Source: Chryseobacterium sp. UBA6632
GTDB taxonomy: Bacteria > Bacteroidota > Bacteroidia > Flavobacteriales > Weeksellaceae
Assembly (NCBI GenBank): GCA_002455915.1
Contig: DKLU01000407.1
Location: 1 to 5,224, forward strand
Reading direction: 5' to 3'
DNA length: 5,224 bases
The notes under the pieces were generated by a model. The model had not been told where the DNA came from, ran no database searches, and was given only the letters and a program-made list of their open reading frames with translations. A program made the translations under genes and the position numbers. Each line of letters begins with the position of its first letter. The first letter of the stretch is position 1. Shown piece by piece: positions 1 to 5,224 of this stretch.

Positions 1-14
1 AATATTTAAGTGGT

Positions 15-905
15 TTAAAATAACGTTCCGTTGGTTTCTGTAGCCATTTTAGGGATTTGAAGATCAGTTTTCCACTCTTTATTCATTTTTTCAATGAAAT
101 AGGCTGAAAGTAATGGTGATGCTTTTTCCACATTTTGATGAACAAAGAAATATAGATTTTGAAGTCCTTCTTTTTTCCATTTTGTTAAATGATTCATCCA
201 GTCATCCAATCTTGCATAATCACTTTCTGCGTTGGCTCCAACATAACGGATAAATGCGTTGGGAGTCGTTAATCTCATATGAAGCATATCTCTTCTTCCT
301 GCAGTATCAACAATAATATTGGTGATATTATGAGCTTCAAAAAGTTCACAAGTTGTGTTTAAGATTTCTTCATCTGTAAACCATTCCGTATTTCTCAGTT
401 CAATGGCTAACGGAACTTCTTTAGGCCATTCTTTCACGAATTTTTCTAATCTGTCGTAATCTTTTGGTTTAAAATTATCATGAAGCTGTAAGAAAACCAT
501 TCCTAATTTTTCGTCAAAATTTAAAACTGATGTTGCAAATTGAGTCACCGGATCCGTCACATCAATCAATCTCCTGAAATGTGAAACCGTGTTGGTAATC
601 TTCGGAAAAAACTTGAAATCTGCCGGAGTTTTTTCTTTCCAGGTTTGTACCTGTTCCGGACTTGGCATTCCGTAGAAAGTAGCGTTCAGTTCTATAGAAT
701 TAAACTGAGTGGCATAATAGGTTAATTCATCTTTTGTTCCTTTCGGATAAAATCCTTTAAGATCTGTTTTATTCCATTTTGCACATCCAATAGAAATATT
801 TTCTAATCCTTTTTTATTTTGATTTAAAATTTCCTTTGTTTTAGAATGGTCTTTTGGTAACGTAAAATCTATTTTTGAAGGATCTTCTACTTGCCCGAAT
901 TTCAT
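15..905 (-). CDS. DUF72 family protein (YecE-like)
   Basis: This 296-residue cytoplasmic protein belongs to the DUF72 family, whose E. coli member is YecE; the family adopts a TIM-barrel-like fold and has no firmly established reaction. Recognisable family blocks, in order, are IGCAKW (39-44), YPKGT (53-57), the core block YYATQFNSIELNATFYGMPS (63-82), KFFPKITNTVSH (98-109), LGMVFLQLHDNF (134-145), LAIELRNTEWF (166-176), NIIVDTAGRRD (196-206), FIRYVGAN (218-225) and YFFVHQN (252-258). The strongly polar first 35 residues precede the domain and look like the N-terminal extension I associate with Bacteroidetes members (from memory, not searched). The ATG is preceded by a weak purine stretch (AAAGAAAG) and by a good promoter element 33 nt upstream, which supports this start. 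There is no signal peptide or membrane segment. The gene appears to be its own transcription unit at its 5' end. Only 14 nt follow the stop, so its terminator is not visible. Family assignment is firm; function is not. Confidence 0.93.
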   Translation of the reverse strand: MKFGQVEDPSKIDFTLPKDHSKTKEILNQNKKGLENISIGCAKWNKTDLKGFYPKGTKDELTYYATQFNSIELNATFYGMPSPEQVQTWKEKTPADFKFFPKITNTVSHFRRLIDVTDPVTQFATSVLNFDEKLGMVFLQLHDNFKPKDYDRLEKFVKEWPKEVPLAIELRNTEWFTDEEILNTTCELFEAHNITNIIVDTAGRRDMLHMRLTTPNAFIRYVGANAESDYARLDDWMNHLTKWKKEGLQNLYFFVHQNVEKASPLLSAYFIEKMNKEWKTDLQIPKMATETNGTLF

Positions 906-938
906 ATCTGCTTTCTTTTTGTGATTAAACTATGTAAA

Positions 939-946
939 CAAAGATA
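939..946 (-). promoter_or_regulatory. Putative -7 promoter element for the DUF72 gene
   Basis: The minus strand reads TATCTTTG here, an exact match to the Bacteroidetes/Flavobacterium -7 consensus TAnnTTTG. It lies 33 nt before the DUF72 start codon, a plausible leader distance. No clear TTG-type -33 element sits 17-20 nt further upstream, because that space is taken by the hairpin terminator of the preceding gene. The call therefore rests on the -7 box and its position only. Confidence 0.5.
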
Positions 947-950
947 AAAC

Positions 951-973
951 AAAAACCATAGAATTTCTATGGT
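951..973 (-). terminator. Intrinsic terminator of the LRR gene
   Basis: On the minus strand a perfect 7-bp stem (ACCATAG / CTATGGT) closes a 5-nt loop (AAATT) and runs into TTTTT. It begins about 31 nt after the stop codon of the LRR protein gene. The stem is AT-rich and short, so it may be leaky, but its position and U-tract fit a Rho-independent terminator. On the plus strand the following bases are only weakly T-rich, so it reads best in the minus direction. Confidence 0.65.
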
Positions 974-1004
974 CTTTAAGCTAAAAAAATACTTGTCGTA
1001 ATAT

Positions 1005-2951
1005 TTATTTTTTTATAATTTTTTTAGAAATTTCTCTTGATTCAGTTTTCACCTTCATTACATAATTTCCCGCTGGATAGCTTGATAAATTAATTTTAAT
1101 TTCCTCATTATTTCCATTTTGAGTATTGATGATCCTTCCCTGTGTATCAATTAATTGTATGTTTTTGATTTTTTCATCAGACCTCACTGTTACAAAATCT
1201 TTTACGGGATTAGGAAAAATATCAATTTGATCTTTATTGATTTTTGAATTATTTGTTGCCAAGAAGCCTCCGCAATTGCTTGTGAATGTAATGTTTGGAT
1301 ATAACGCTTGCAGTGTTGTCAATTGAGCTTCATCTACACACATAGATAAATTTGTGTTATTATTAGAAAAATTGGTGTTTTCTATAGCATTGTTTTTTAT
1401 GTTAGCGTATGCAAGATTAGCATTTCCTCCAAGTGATAATGTGGCTAAGGCAGAGCAATCTGATGCATCCAATTCTGTAAGTTTTGTATTGAAAATATTT
1501 AGTTCTTCAAGAGCGGTACATTGTTTAATATTTAAAGTAGTTAATTCTGGAAAATAGTGAAAGGAAGAAACTGGAGCACTGCCTATATTTAGAGCTTGTA
1601 AACTCAGGCAGTTTTGTAGATCTAAACTTTTCAGATTATGATTTCCCGAAATTTGAAAATCAGTTAATGCCACACAGTTTTTTGCATTGATCTGTTGTAA
1701 ATCAAAATGAAGAGTAGGGTAAGCGTAGCTCGCTAAAACATTTGATTTCAGAATGGTGAGATTAGATAAGTTATTTATATTCAATGTTGTCATATATCCA
1801 CATGAGTTTGTAATATCAATATTTTCTAACGCCGTTGCGGTATTGAAATTAACATTATTGGTGATGGGTTGATTGAACGCTTTTAAAGTGTTAAGTTTAG
1901 GTAAACCCGAAAGATTCAATGATGATACATTTCCCAAATAAACTCCGGAGTTTGTAAAATATATAAGTTCATTATAAAAAGAGCAGTCAAGTTCTTCCAG
2001 ATTGATCAATCCTGCCGTTGATAAATTAATTGATGGTGCATTAAGACCTTTAATTTTCTTTAGATTTGTATTTCCATTTACGTTTATGGATGAAAAATAA
2101 GTGCCGGTTGAATTATCATGATCTGTATCTGCTGAAATTTCCTGCAAATTTGTACAGTTGTTAGCTACTAATTCAATACCTGTTCCAGTAGAACTAGAAG
2201 TTCCCACTACCGAAATTTTTGTTAAACTAGTTAGATTAGGAACTGAAATTTTTTCTAAAAATTTACAAGAATTAAAAGTCAACGTATTGATATTAGAATT
2301 TTCAATATACAATTGCATAAGTTCAGCTTGGTCAATAATGACATCTCCTGTAATTCCACAATTTTTTATAGTTAAACTATTTTCGGGTGCTATCCAAGGG
2401 TTCATGGTTGATTGGTATGCGATGACGTCATTAATGTTTTGAACTCCCGGGCAATTATCAAATGAAATATTGATGGGAGCAGCTGCTGTTTGATTGGCTT
2501 GAGAAATTTCAAAATAAATAGGACGGCCCTGAACTTTTTTAATTTTGCTATTATTTACAAAATTGATATTTGCTGTTTTTACGTCCCAAAAATAAAGTTC
2601 TTCTATGTTGGGAAATAGCAATGCATCAGAAATTCCTGTTGGCAAATGATTGTTATAATAAGAAATATTTATATTATTTGGATCAGAAGGATTTCCGTTG
2701 GGATCAATGTATTTTTGATTAGGGTCTTGTTGAAGTGTTAAAACTTTAACTTGTTGAGCTTCAGAAAGCTGGATTTCTCCATCGTTATTTGCGTCTATTG
2801 CAATATAATTTCCGTTAAAATCTTTTGCAATGCTATTAGAAGGACTTGAACTTAAAGCTAAAGCTTTGAATTTTGAATCTGCGAAAGTAAGGTTCTGACT
2901 ATAAGCTAAAGAAAAGCAGCTTACAGAAATTGTAAGTAAAATTTTATTCAT
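1005..2951 (-). CDS. Secreted leucine-rich-repeat protein with T9SS C-terminal sorting domain
   Basis: This 648-residue protein is exported and probably surface-attached or released. A Sec signal peptide (1-18, MNKILLTISVSCFSLAYS) is likely cut before Q19, as is common in Bacteroidetes. Residues 53-64 form a canonical EF-hand-type loop (DANNDGEIQLSE: D53, N55, D57, G58, I60, E64), which probably binds calcium; flavobacterial LRR proteins often carry such a segment before the repeats. Residues about 110-535 contain irregular leucine-rich repeats, many with an N/Q/D-C-x-x-L signature, clearest at 420-520 with 21-22-residue spacing (C426/C448, C478/C499). C538 and C560 probably cap the solenoid. 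Residues about 577-648 are a type A T9SS sorting domain: IDIFPNPVKDFVTV, then AGNYVMKV and a lysine-rich end. The domain is removed as the protein crosses the outer membrane. The ligand is unknown; adhesion or protein binding is the usual guess for such proteins. Flanking terminators suggest monocistronic transcription. The start is fixed by the signal peptide. Confidence 0.92.
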   Translation of the reverse strand: MNKILLTISVSCFSLAYSQNLTFADSKFKALALSSSPSNSIAKDFNGNYIAIDANNDGEIQLSEAQQVKVLTLQQDPNQKYIDPNGNPSDPNNINISYYNNHLPTGISDALLFPNIEELYFWDVKTANINFVNNSKIKKVQGRPIYFEISQANQTAAAPINISFDNCPGVQNINDVIAYQSTMNPWIAPENSLTIKNCGITGDVIIDQAELMQLYIENSNINTLTFNSCKFLEKISVPNLTSLTKISVVGTSSSTGTGIELVANNCTNLQEISADTDHDNSTGTYFSSINVNGNTNLKKIKGLNAPSINLSTAGLINLEELDCSFYNELIYFTNSGVYLGNVSSLNLSGLPKLNTLKAFNQPITNNVNFNTATALENIDITNSCGYMTTLNINNLSNLTILKSNVLASYAYPTLHFDLQQINAKNCVALTDFQISGNHNLKSLDLQNCLSLQALNIGSAPVSSFHYFPELTTLNIKQCTALEELNIFNTKLTELDASDCSALATLSLGGNANLAYANIKNNAIENTNFSNNNTNLSMCVDEAQLTTLQALYPNITFTSNCGGFLATNNSKINKDQIDIFPNPVKDFVTVRSDEKIKNIQLIDTQGRIINTQNGNNEEIKINLSSYPAGNYVMKVKTESREISKKIIKK

Positions 2952-2965
2952 AATTGTGTCTTTTT

Positions 2966-2997
2966 ATCAAACTGATTAATAATTTCTAAAGTTTGAT
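2966..2997. repeat. 8-bp perfect inverted repeat upstream of the LRR gene
   Basis: ATCAAACT (2966-2973) and AGTTTGAT (2990-2997) are exact reverse complements separated by 16 nt. The nearer arm is 14 nt from the LRR start codon. It could be a regulator's operator or a weak hairpin in the leader RNA near the ribosome-binding region. In DNA this AT-rich an 8-bp match can also occur by chance, so function is unproven. Confidence 0.35.
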
Positions 2998-3002
2998 TTT
3001 TA

Positions 3003-3010
3003 CGAAAATA
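3003..3010 (-). promoter_or_regulatory. Weak candidate -7 promoter element for the LRR gene
   Basis: The minus strand reads TATTTTCG, one mismatch from the TAnnTTTG consensus, 51 nt before the LRR start codon. No convincing TTG-type -33 box is found at the expected distance. If it is used, the inverted repeat at 2966-2997 would lie at the start of, or within, the transcribed leader. The surrounding region (2952-3171) is extremely AT-rich and shows no gene, so a promoter must lie somewhere in it because a terminator closes the preceding gene. Confidence 0.25.
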
Positions 3011-3171
3011 GTAAATTTTATTTAACTTACTTTTTTATAGATGTTTAAATAATTTTATTGATTGTTGTTTTTGATTGCTAATTTAAATTATAGTGAATTA
3101 AATTTAGGAAAATATAATTATAAAAGTTATTGCTTTATTGTTATTTTTCTATTTGTTGTGAAATTTTTATT

Positions 3172-3198
3172 AAAAAAAGCACGCTTTTCGGCGTGCTT
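3172..3198 (-). terminator. Strong intrinsic terminator of nrdA
   Basis: On the minus strand a perfect 8-bp stem (AAGCACGC / GCGTGCTT) with a 6-nt loop (CGAAAA) is followed by TTTTTA. It begins 32 nt after the nrdA stop codon. It is the most GC-rich short element in an AT-rich gap, typical of a Rho-independent terminator. It separates nrdA transcription from the LRR gene downstream. Confidence 0.9.
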
Positions 3199-3230
3199 CG
3201 TAATATATAAATGTTTATTATTTGCTGATC

Positions 3231-4886
3231 TTAAGCTTCACAAGCTGAGCAGGTAACGAAATTTACCATCATCTCTTTAGAAACAGAAGAACTTCTTTGG
3301 TAATACAAAGTTTTTACACCTTTTTTCCAAGCTTCGATATAAAGATAGTTTACGTCTTTTACCGGCATTGTAGAAGGAATTTGTAAGTTCAGCGACTGTG
3401 CCTGATCGATGTATTGCTGTCTTTGCGCTGCCTGCGAAATAATCTCCATTGGAGAAATTTCTTTGAACGTTTTGAATACTGCTTTTTCTTCGTCAGTTAA
3501 TTCTTTCAAATGCTGAACAGATCCGTGGTTCAACATAATTGTTCTCCACGTTTCTTCGTTGTCGATGCCTTTTTCTTCCAACAATTTTGCTAAATACTTG
3601 TTCTTACGCATAAAGTTTCCTTTTGCCAAACCAGCTTTATAATAGTTAGAAGCAAACGGCTCAATTCCAGGAGAGGTTTGACCTAAAATTGCAGAACTAG
3701 AAGTGGTAGGAGCGATTGCCATTGTCGTGGTATTTCTCAATCCGTAACCTTTCAATAATTCAGGCTCTCCGTAGATGTTTGCCAATTCTCTTGAAGCTTG
3801 TTCTGCCTGTTCTTTGATATGTCTGAAAGCTCTGGCATTGAATTGAGTTGCCTCAAAACTTTCAAACGGAATCATATTTTTCTGTAAATAAGAATGATAT
3901 CCTAAAACTCCTAAACCAAGTGCTCTGTGACGCATTGCGAAGTTTCTAGCTCCTTGAAGATAATAGTTTCCTTCTGTTTTTTCGATAAACTCAGTTAAAA
4001 CTGCATCTAGGAAATATACGGCCAATTGTACAGCATTTGTATCTTTCCACTCATCATATAATTCTAAGTTCATTGATGATAAACAGCAGATGAAAGATTC
4101 TTCTCTTGTGGAAGGAAGCATAATTTCAGAACACAGATTACTTGCATTGACAGGCATTCCCAAATCTTTATAAACCTGCGGTTTGTTTCTGTTGACGTTA
4201 TCGGTAAAGAAAATGTAAGGAAGTCCTTTTTGCTGACGGCTTTCCAATACTCTTGCCCAGATTTTACGCTTATCCATGTCACCATCGATCATATCCTGCA
4301 TCCAGTAATCAGGAACGCAAATTCCTGTAAACAGGTTCTGGATAGGGCTTCCAATATCTTTAATTGATAAAAATTCTTCAATGTCTCCGTGGTCAATGTC
4401 CAAATAAGCAGCAAAAGCACCTCTTCTTACACCACCTTGAGAAACAACATCCATTGCGGTGTCAAATAATTTCATGAAAGAAACCGCACCAGAAGATTTT
4501 CCATTGTCTGTAACAGCAGTTCCTCTGTTACGAAGCTCTCCGAAATATCCTGAAGTTCCACCGCCAATTTTCGTCTGCATGATCACTTCACCCATTTTGT
4601 GGGTAATTCCTTCAATGCTGTCCGGAATGTGAACGTTGAAACAAGAGATTGGAAGACCTCTCTGCGTTCCCATATTTGCCCAAACAGGAGATGAGAAACT
4701 GATCCATCCTTTGGTGATCATTTCTTTGAAAGCAGGCTGAAGCTCAGGTTTGTATAGTTTTTTGGCAGCTGCCGTAGTAATTCTGTCGATTGCTCCTTCT
4801 ACAGTTTCACCTTTCAGCAAATATCCTCTGTTTAGCATTTGCTCAGATTCTTCATTGAGCCACCAAATATTGTTATTTTCGTCCAT
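3231..4886 (-). CDS. nrdA: Class I ribonucleoside-diphosphate reductase, alpha (catalytic) subunit, lacking an ATP-cone
   Basis: This 551-residue cytoplasmic enzyme reduces ribonucleoside diphosphates to deoxyribonucleotides for DNA synthesis, using a radical delivered by a beta subunit (NrdB). Matching E. coli NrdA by motif: C82 (PISCFN, = C225) and C267 (FICCLS, = C462) are the redox pair. N250, C252 and E254 (NLCSE, = N437/C439/E441) form the active site with its thiyl-radical cysteine. Y528-Y529 (LYYQRSSS, = Y730/Y731) complete the radical-transfer path. C546 and C549 in the tail (TCSACEA) are the shuttle cysteines re-reduced by thioredoxin or glutaredoxin. APTTSSSAILGQTSPGIEP (392-410) is the conserved phosphate-binding loop. 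At about 550 residues it is far shorter than the roughly 760 of E. coli NrdA. It starts directly at the region before the barrel, with no N-terminal ATP-cone (no VxKRDG-type motif). No NrdB is in the window; it may lie upstream beyond the ABM-like gene. A strong terminator follows. The assigned ATG lacks a clear Shine-Dalgarno sequence. Confidence 0.96.
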   Translation of the reverse strand: MDENNNIWWLNEESEQMLNRGYLLKGETVEGAIDRITTAAAKKLYKPELQPAFKEMITKGWISFSSPVWANMGTQRGLPISCFNVHIPDSIEGITHKMGEVIMQTKIGGGTSGYFGELRNRGTAVTDNGKSSGAVSFMKLFDTAMDVVSQGGVRRGAFAAYLDIDHGDIEEFLSIKDIGSPIQNLFTGICVPDYWMQDMIDGDMDKRKIWARVLESRQQKGLPYIFFTDNVNRNKPQVYKDLGMPVNASNLCSEIMLPSTREESFICCLSSMNLELYDEWKDTNAVQLAVYFLDAVLTEFIEKTEGNYYLQGARNFAMRHRALGLGVLGYHSYLQKNMIPFESFEATQFNARAFRHIKEQAEQASRELANIYGEPELLKGYGLRNTTTMAIAPTTSSSAILGQTSPGIEPFASNYYKAGLAKGNFMRKNKYLAKLLEEKGIDNEETWRTIMLNHGSVQHLKELTDEEKAVFKTFKEISPMEIISQAAQRQQYIDQAQSLNLQIPSTMPVKDVNYLYIEAWKKGVKTLYYQRSSSVSKEMMVNFVTCSACEA

Positions 4887-4902
4887 TGCAATTATATTTT
4901 CG

Positions 4903-4934
4903 AATTCCGAAGCACTTGTTTATACTTCGGAATT
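4903..4934. repeat. 10-bp perfect inverted repeat (hairpin) between the ABM-like gene and nrdA
   Basis: AATTCCGAAG (4903-4912) and CTTCGGAATT (4925-4934) are exact reverse complements around a 12-nt loop, and two inner positions (one A-T, one G·T) could extend the stem. Read on the minus strand it lies 11 nt after the stop of the upstream gene and 16 nt before the nrdA ATG. It has no U-tract in that direction (it continues CGAAAATATAA), so it is a poor terminator for the upstream gene and would sit in the nrdA leader. Read on the plus strand it is followed by TTGTTGTTTTTTT, a terminator-like layout facing against every gene here. It may be a leader structure, an operator, an mRNA-stability element or a terminator of antisense RNA; the sequence does not decide. 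Confidence 0.6.
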
Positions 4935-4945
4935 TTGTTGTTTTT

Positions 4946-5224
4946 TTATATTGATTGTAAAATTTCTACTTTGTGCGAATCATTCAATCCGCTTTCATCT
5001 CTTAATTTTTGAAATTCTTTAAAAGACGGAACATTCAAAACCTCATGCTGAACCTCTTCATTATTATAATTAGAATAATGTACAAACGTAACACCGTCTT
5101 CTTTTACATATACCTTATATTCAAATGTTTCCTGATCAAGATTTTTAAAATCACTTAAAAACTTTTGAATATTGGCTTTGTTTTCTGAAACAAATTCAGG
5201 TTTTACGGTGTAGGTTACAATTAC
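4946..5224 (-). CDS. Small ABM-like (dimeric alpha/beta barrel) protein, 5' end outside window
   Basis: The last 92 codons of a gene are visible, open from the window edge to a TAA at 4946-4948. The protein begins VIVTYTVKPEF and ends HKVEILQSI. The order of likely elements is strand (1-8), helix (14-26), two strands around KVYVKEDGVTFVHYSNY (37-53), helix (56-78) and a final strand (84-91). This fits the ferredoxin-like fold of the ABM / dimeric alpha-beta barrel superfamily, whose members are usually about 95-105 residues, so probably only a few N-terminal residues are missing. The family includes quinol monooxygenases and many proteins of unknown activity; no specific substrate can be assigned. 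The gene lies 59 bp upstream of nrdA in the same direction, with a hairpin lacking a U-tract between them, so co-transcription is possible. That the frame is coding is well supported by its composition; the family call is by pattern only. Confidence 0.62.
   Translation of the reverse strand, partial: VIVTYTVKPEFVSENKANIQKFLSDFKNLDQETFEYKVYVKEDGVTFVHYSNYNNEEVQHEVLNVPSFKEFQKLRDESGLNDSHKVEILQSI

Noticed and set aside
1354..2442. Two plus-strand open frames (1354-1557 and 2158-2442) inside the LRR gene
   Set aside because: Both are antisense shadows of a clearly coding repeat protein and show no family motif.
2898..2951. Possible lipoprotein signal in the LRR protein because of C12
   Set aside because: The residues before the cysteine (TISVSC) do not form a good lipobox, and a normal signal-peptidase I site (AYS before Q19) follows, consistent with T9SS cargo.
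3062..3256. Plus-strand open frame of 64 codons in the gap between nrdA and the LRR gene
   Set aside because: It uses a TTG start, has the composition of AT-rich intergenic DNA, and runs across the nrdA terminator hairpin into the end of nrdA. No family resemblance is seen.
4070..4285. Minus-strand 71-codon frame overlapping nrdA in another frame
   Set aside because: It lies wholly inside the conserved catalytic core of nrdA and does not resemble a real protein.
4887..4894. TATAATTG directly before the nrdA ATG as a -7 promoter box
   Set aside because: It has one mismatch and ends only two bases before the start codon, which would place transcription start inside the coding region.
4750..5022. 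Plus-strand open frame of 90 codons spanning the start of nrdA and the end of the ABM-like gene
   Set aside because: It is antisense to two better-supported genes and contains the hairpin between them. Its hydrophobic look comes from reading their complement.
5083..5090. Exact TAnnTTTG match (TACGTTTG, minus strand) inside the ABM-like gene, a possible internal nrdA promoter
   Set aside because: It lies in coding sequence about 200 nt from the nrdA start and has no -33 partner; a four-to-six-base match is expected by chance.

Overview
The window looks like a piece of a Flavobacteriia chromosome, most likely Chryseobacterium or a close relative. The evidence is low GC content, AT-rich intergenic DNA, weak Shine-Dalgarno signals, a TAnnTTTG-type promoter element, and a secreted protein with a Bacteroidetes type IX secretion (T9SS) C-terminal sorting domain. 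All four supported genes are on the minus strand, so transcription runs from high to low coordinates.

In transcription order the layout is as follows. (1) 5224-4946 holds the 3' part of a small protein that looks like an antibiotic-biosynthesis-monooxygenase (ABM)-type dimeric alpha/beta barrel; its start lies outside the window. (2) After a 59-bp gap containing a 10-bp perfect inverted repeat comes nrdA (4886-3231), a short ATP-cone-less class I ribonucleotide reductase alpha subunit with a complete set of recognisable catalytic cysteines. It is followed by a strong intrinsic terminator (3198-3172). (3) After about 220 bp of very AT-rich DNA, with a weak promoter candidate and an 8-bp inverted repeat, comes a 648-residue secreted leucine-rich-repeat protein (2951-1005) with a signal peptide, an EF-hand-like loop and a T9SS tail. 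It ends at its own hairpin terminator (973-951). (4) A perfect -7-type promoter motif (946-939) abuts that terminator and probably drives a DUF72 (YecE-like) protein (905-15).

The terminators divide the window into three transcription units: ABM-like gene plus nrdA (possibly co-transcribed), the LRR protein alone, and the DUF72 gene. Only the first pair could be functionally linked. nrdA makes deoxynucleotides in the cytoplasm, the LRR protein works outside the cell or on its surface, and DUF72 has no firmly established biochemical role. I see no RNA genes, mobile elements, CRISPR arrays, phage genes or defence systems. This is an ordinary core/accessory chromosomal stretch and I found no convincing new system. 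The points most worth a second look are the missing ATP-cone of NrdA, the hairpin in front of nrdA, and the architecture of the LRR protein.
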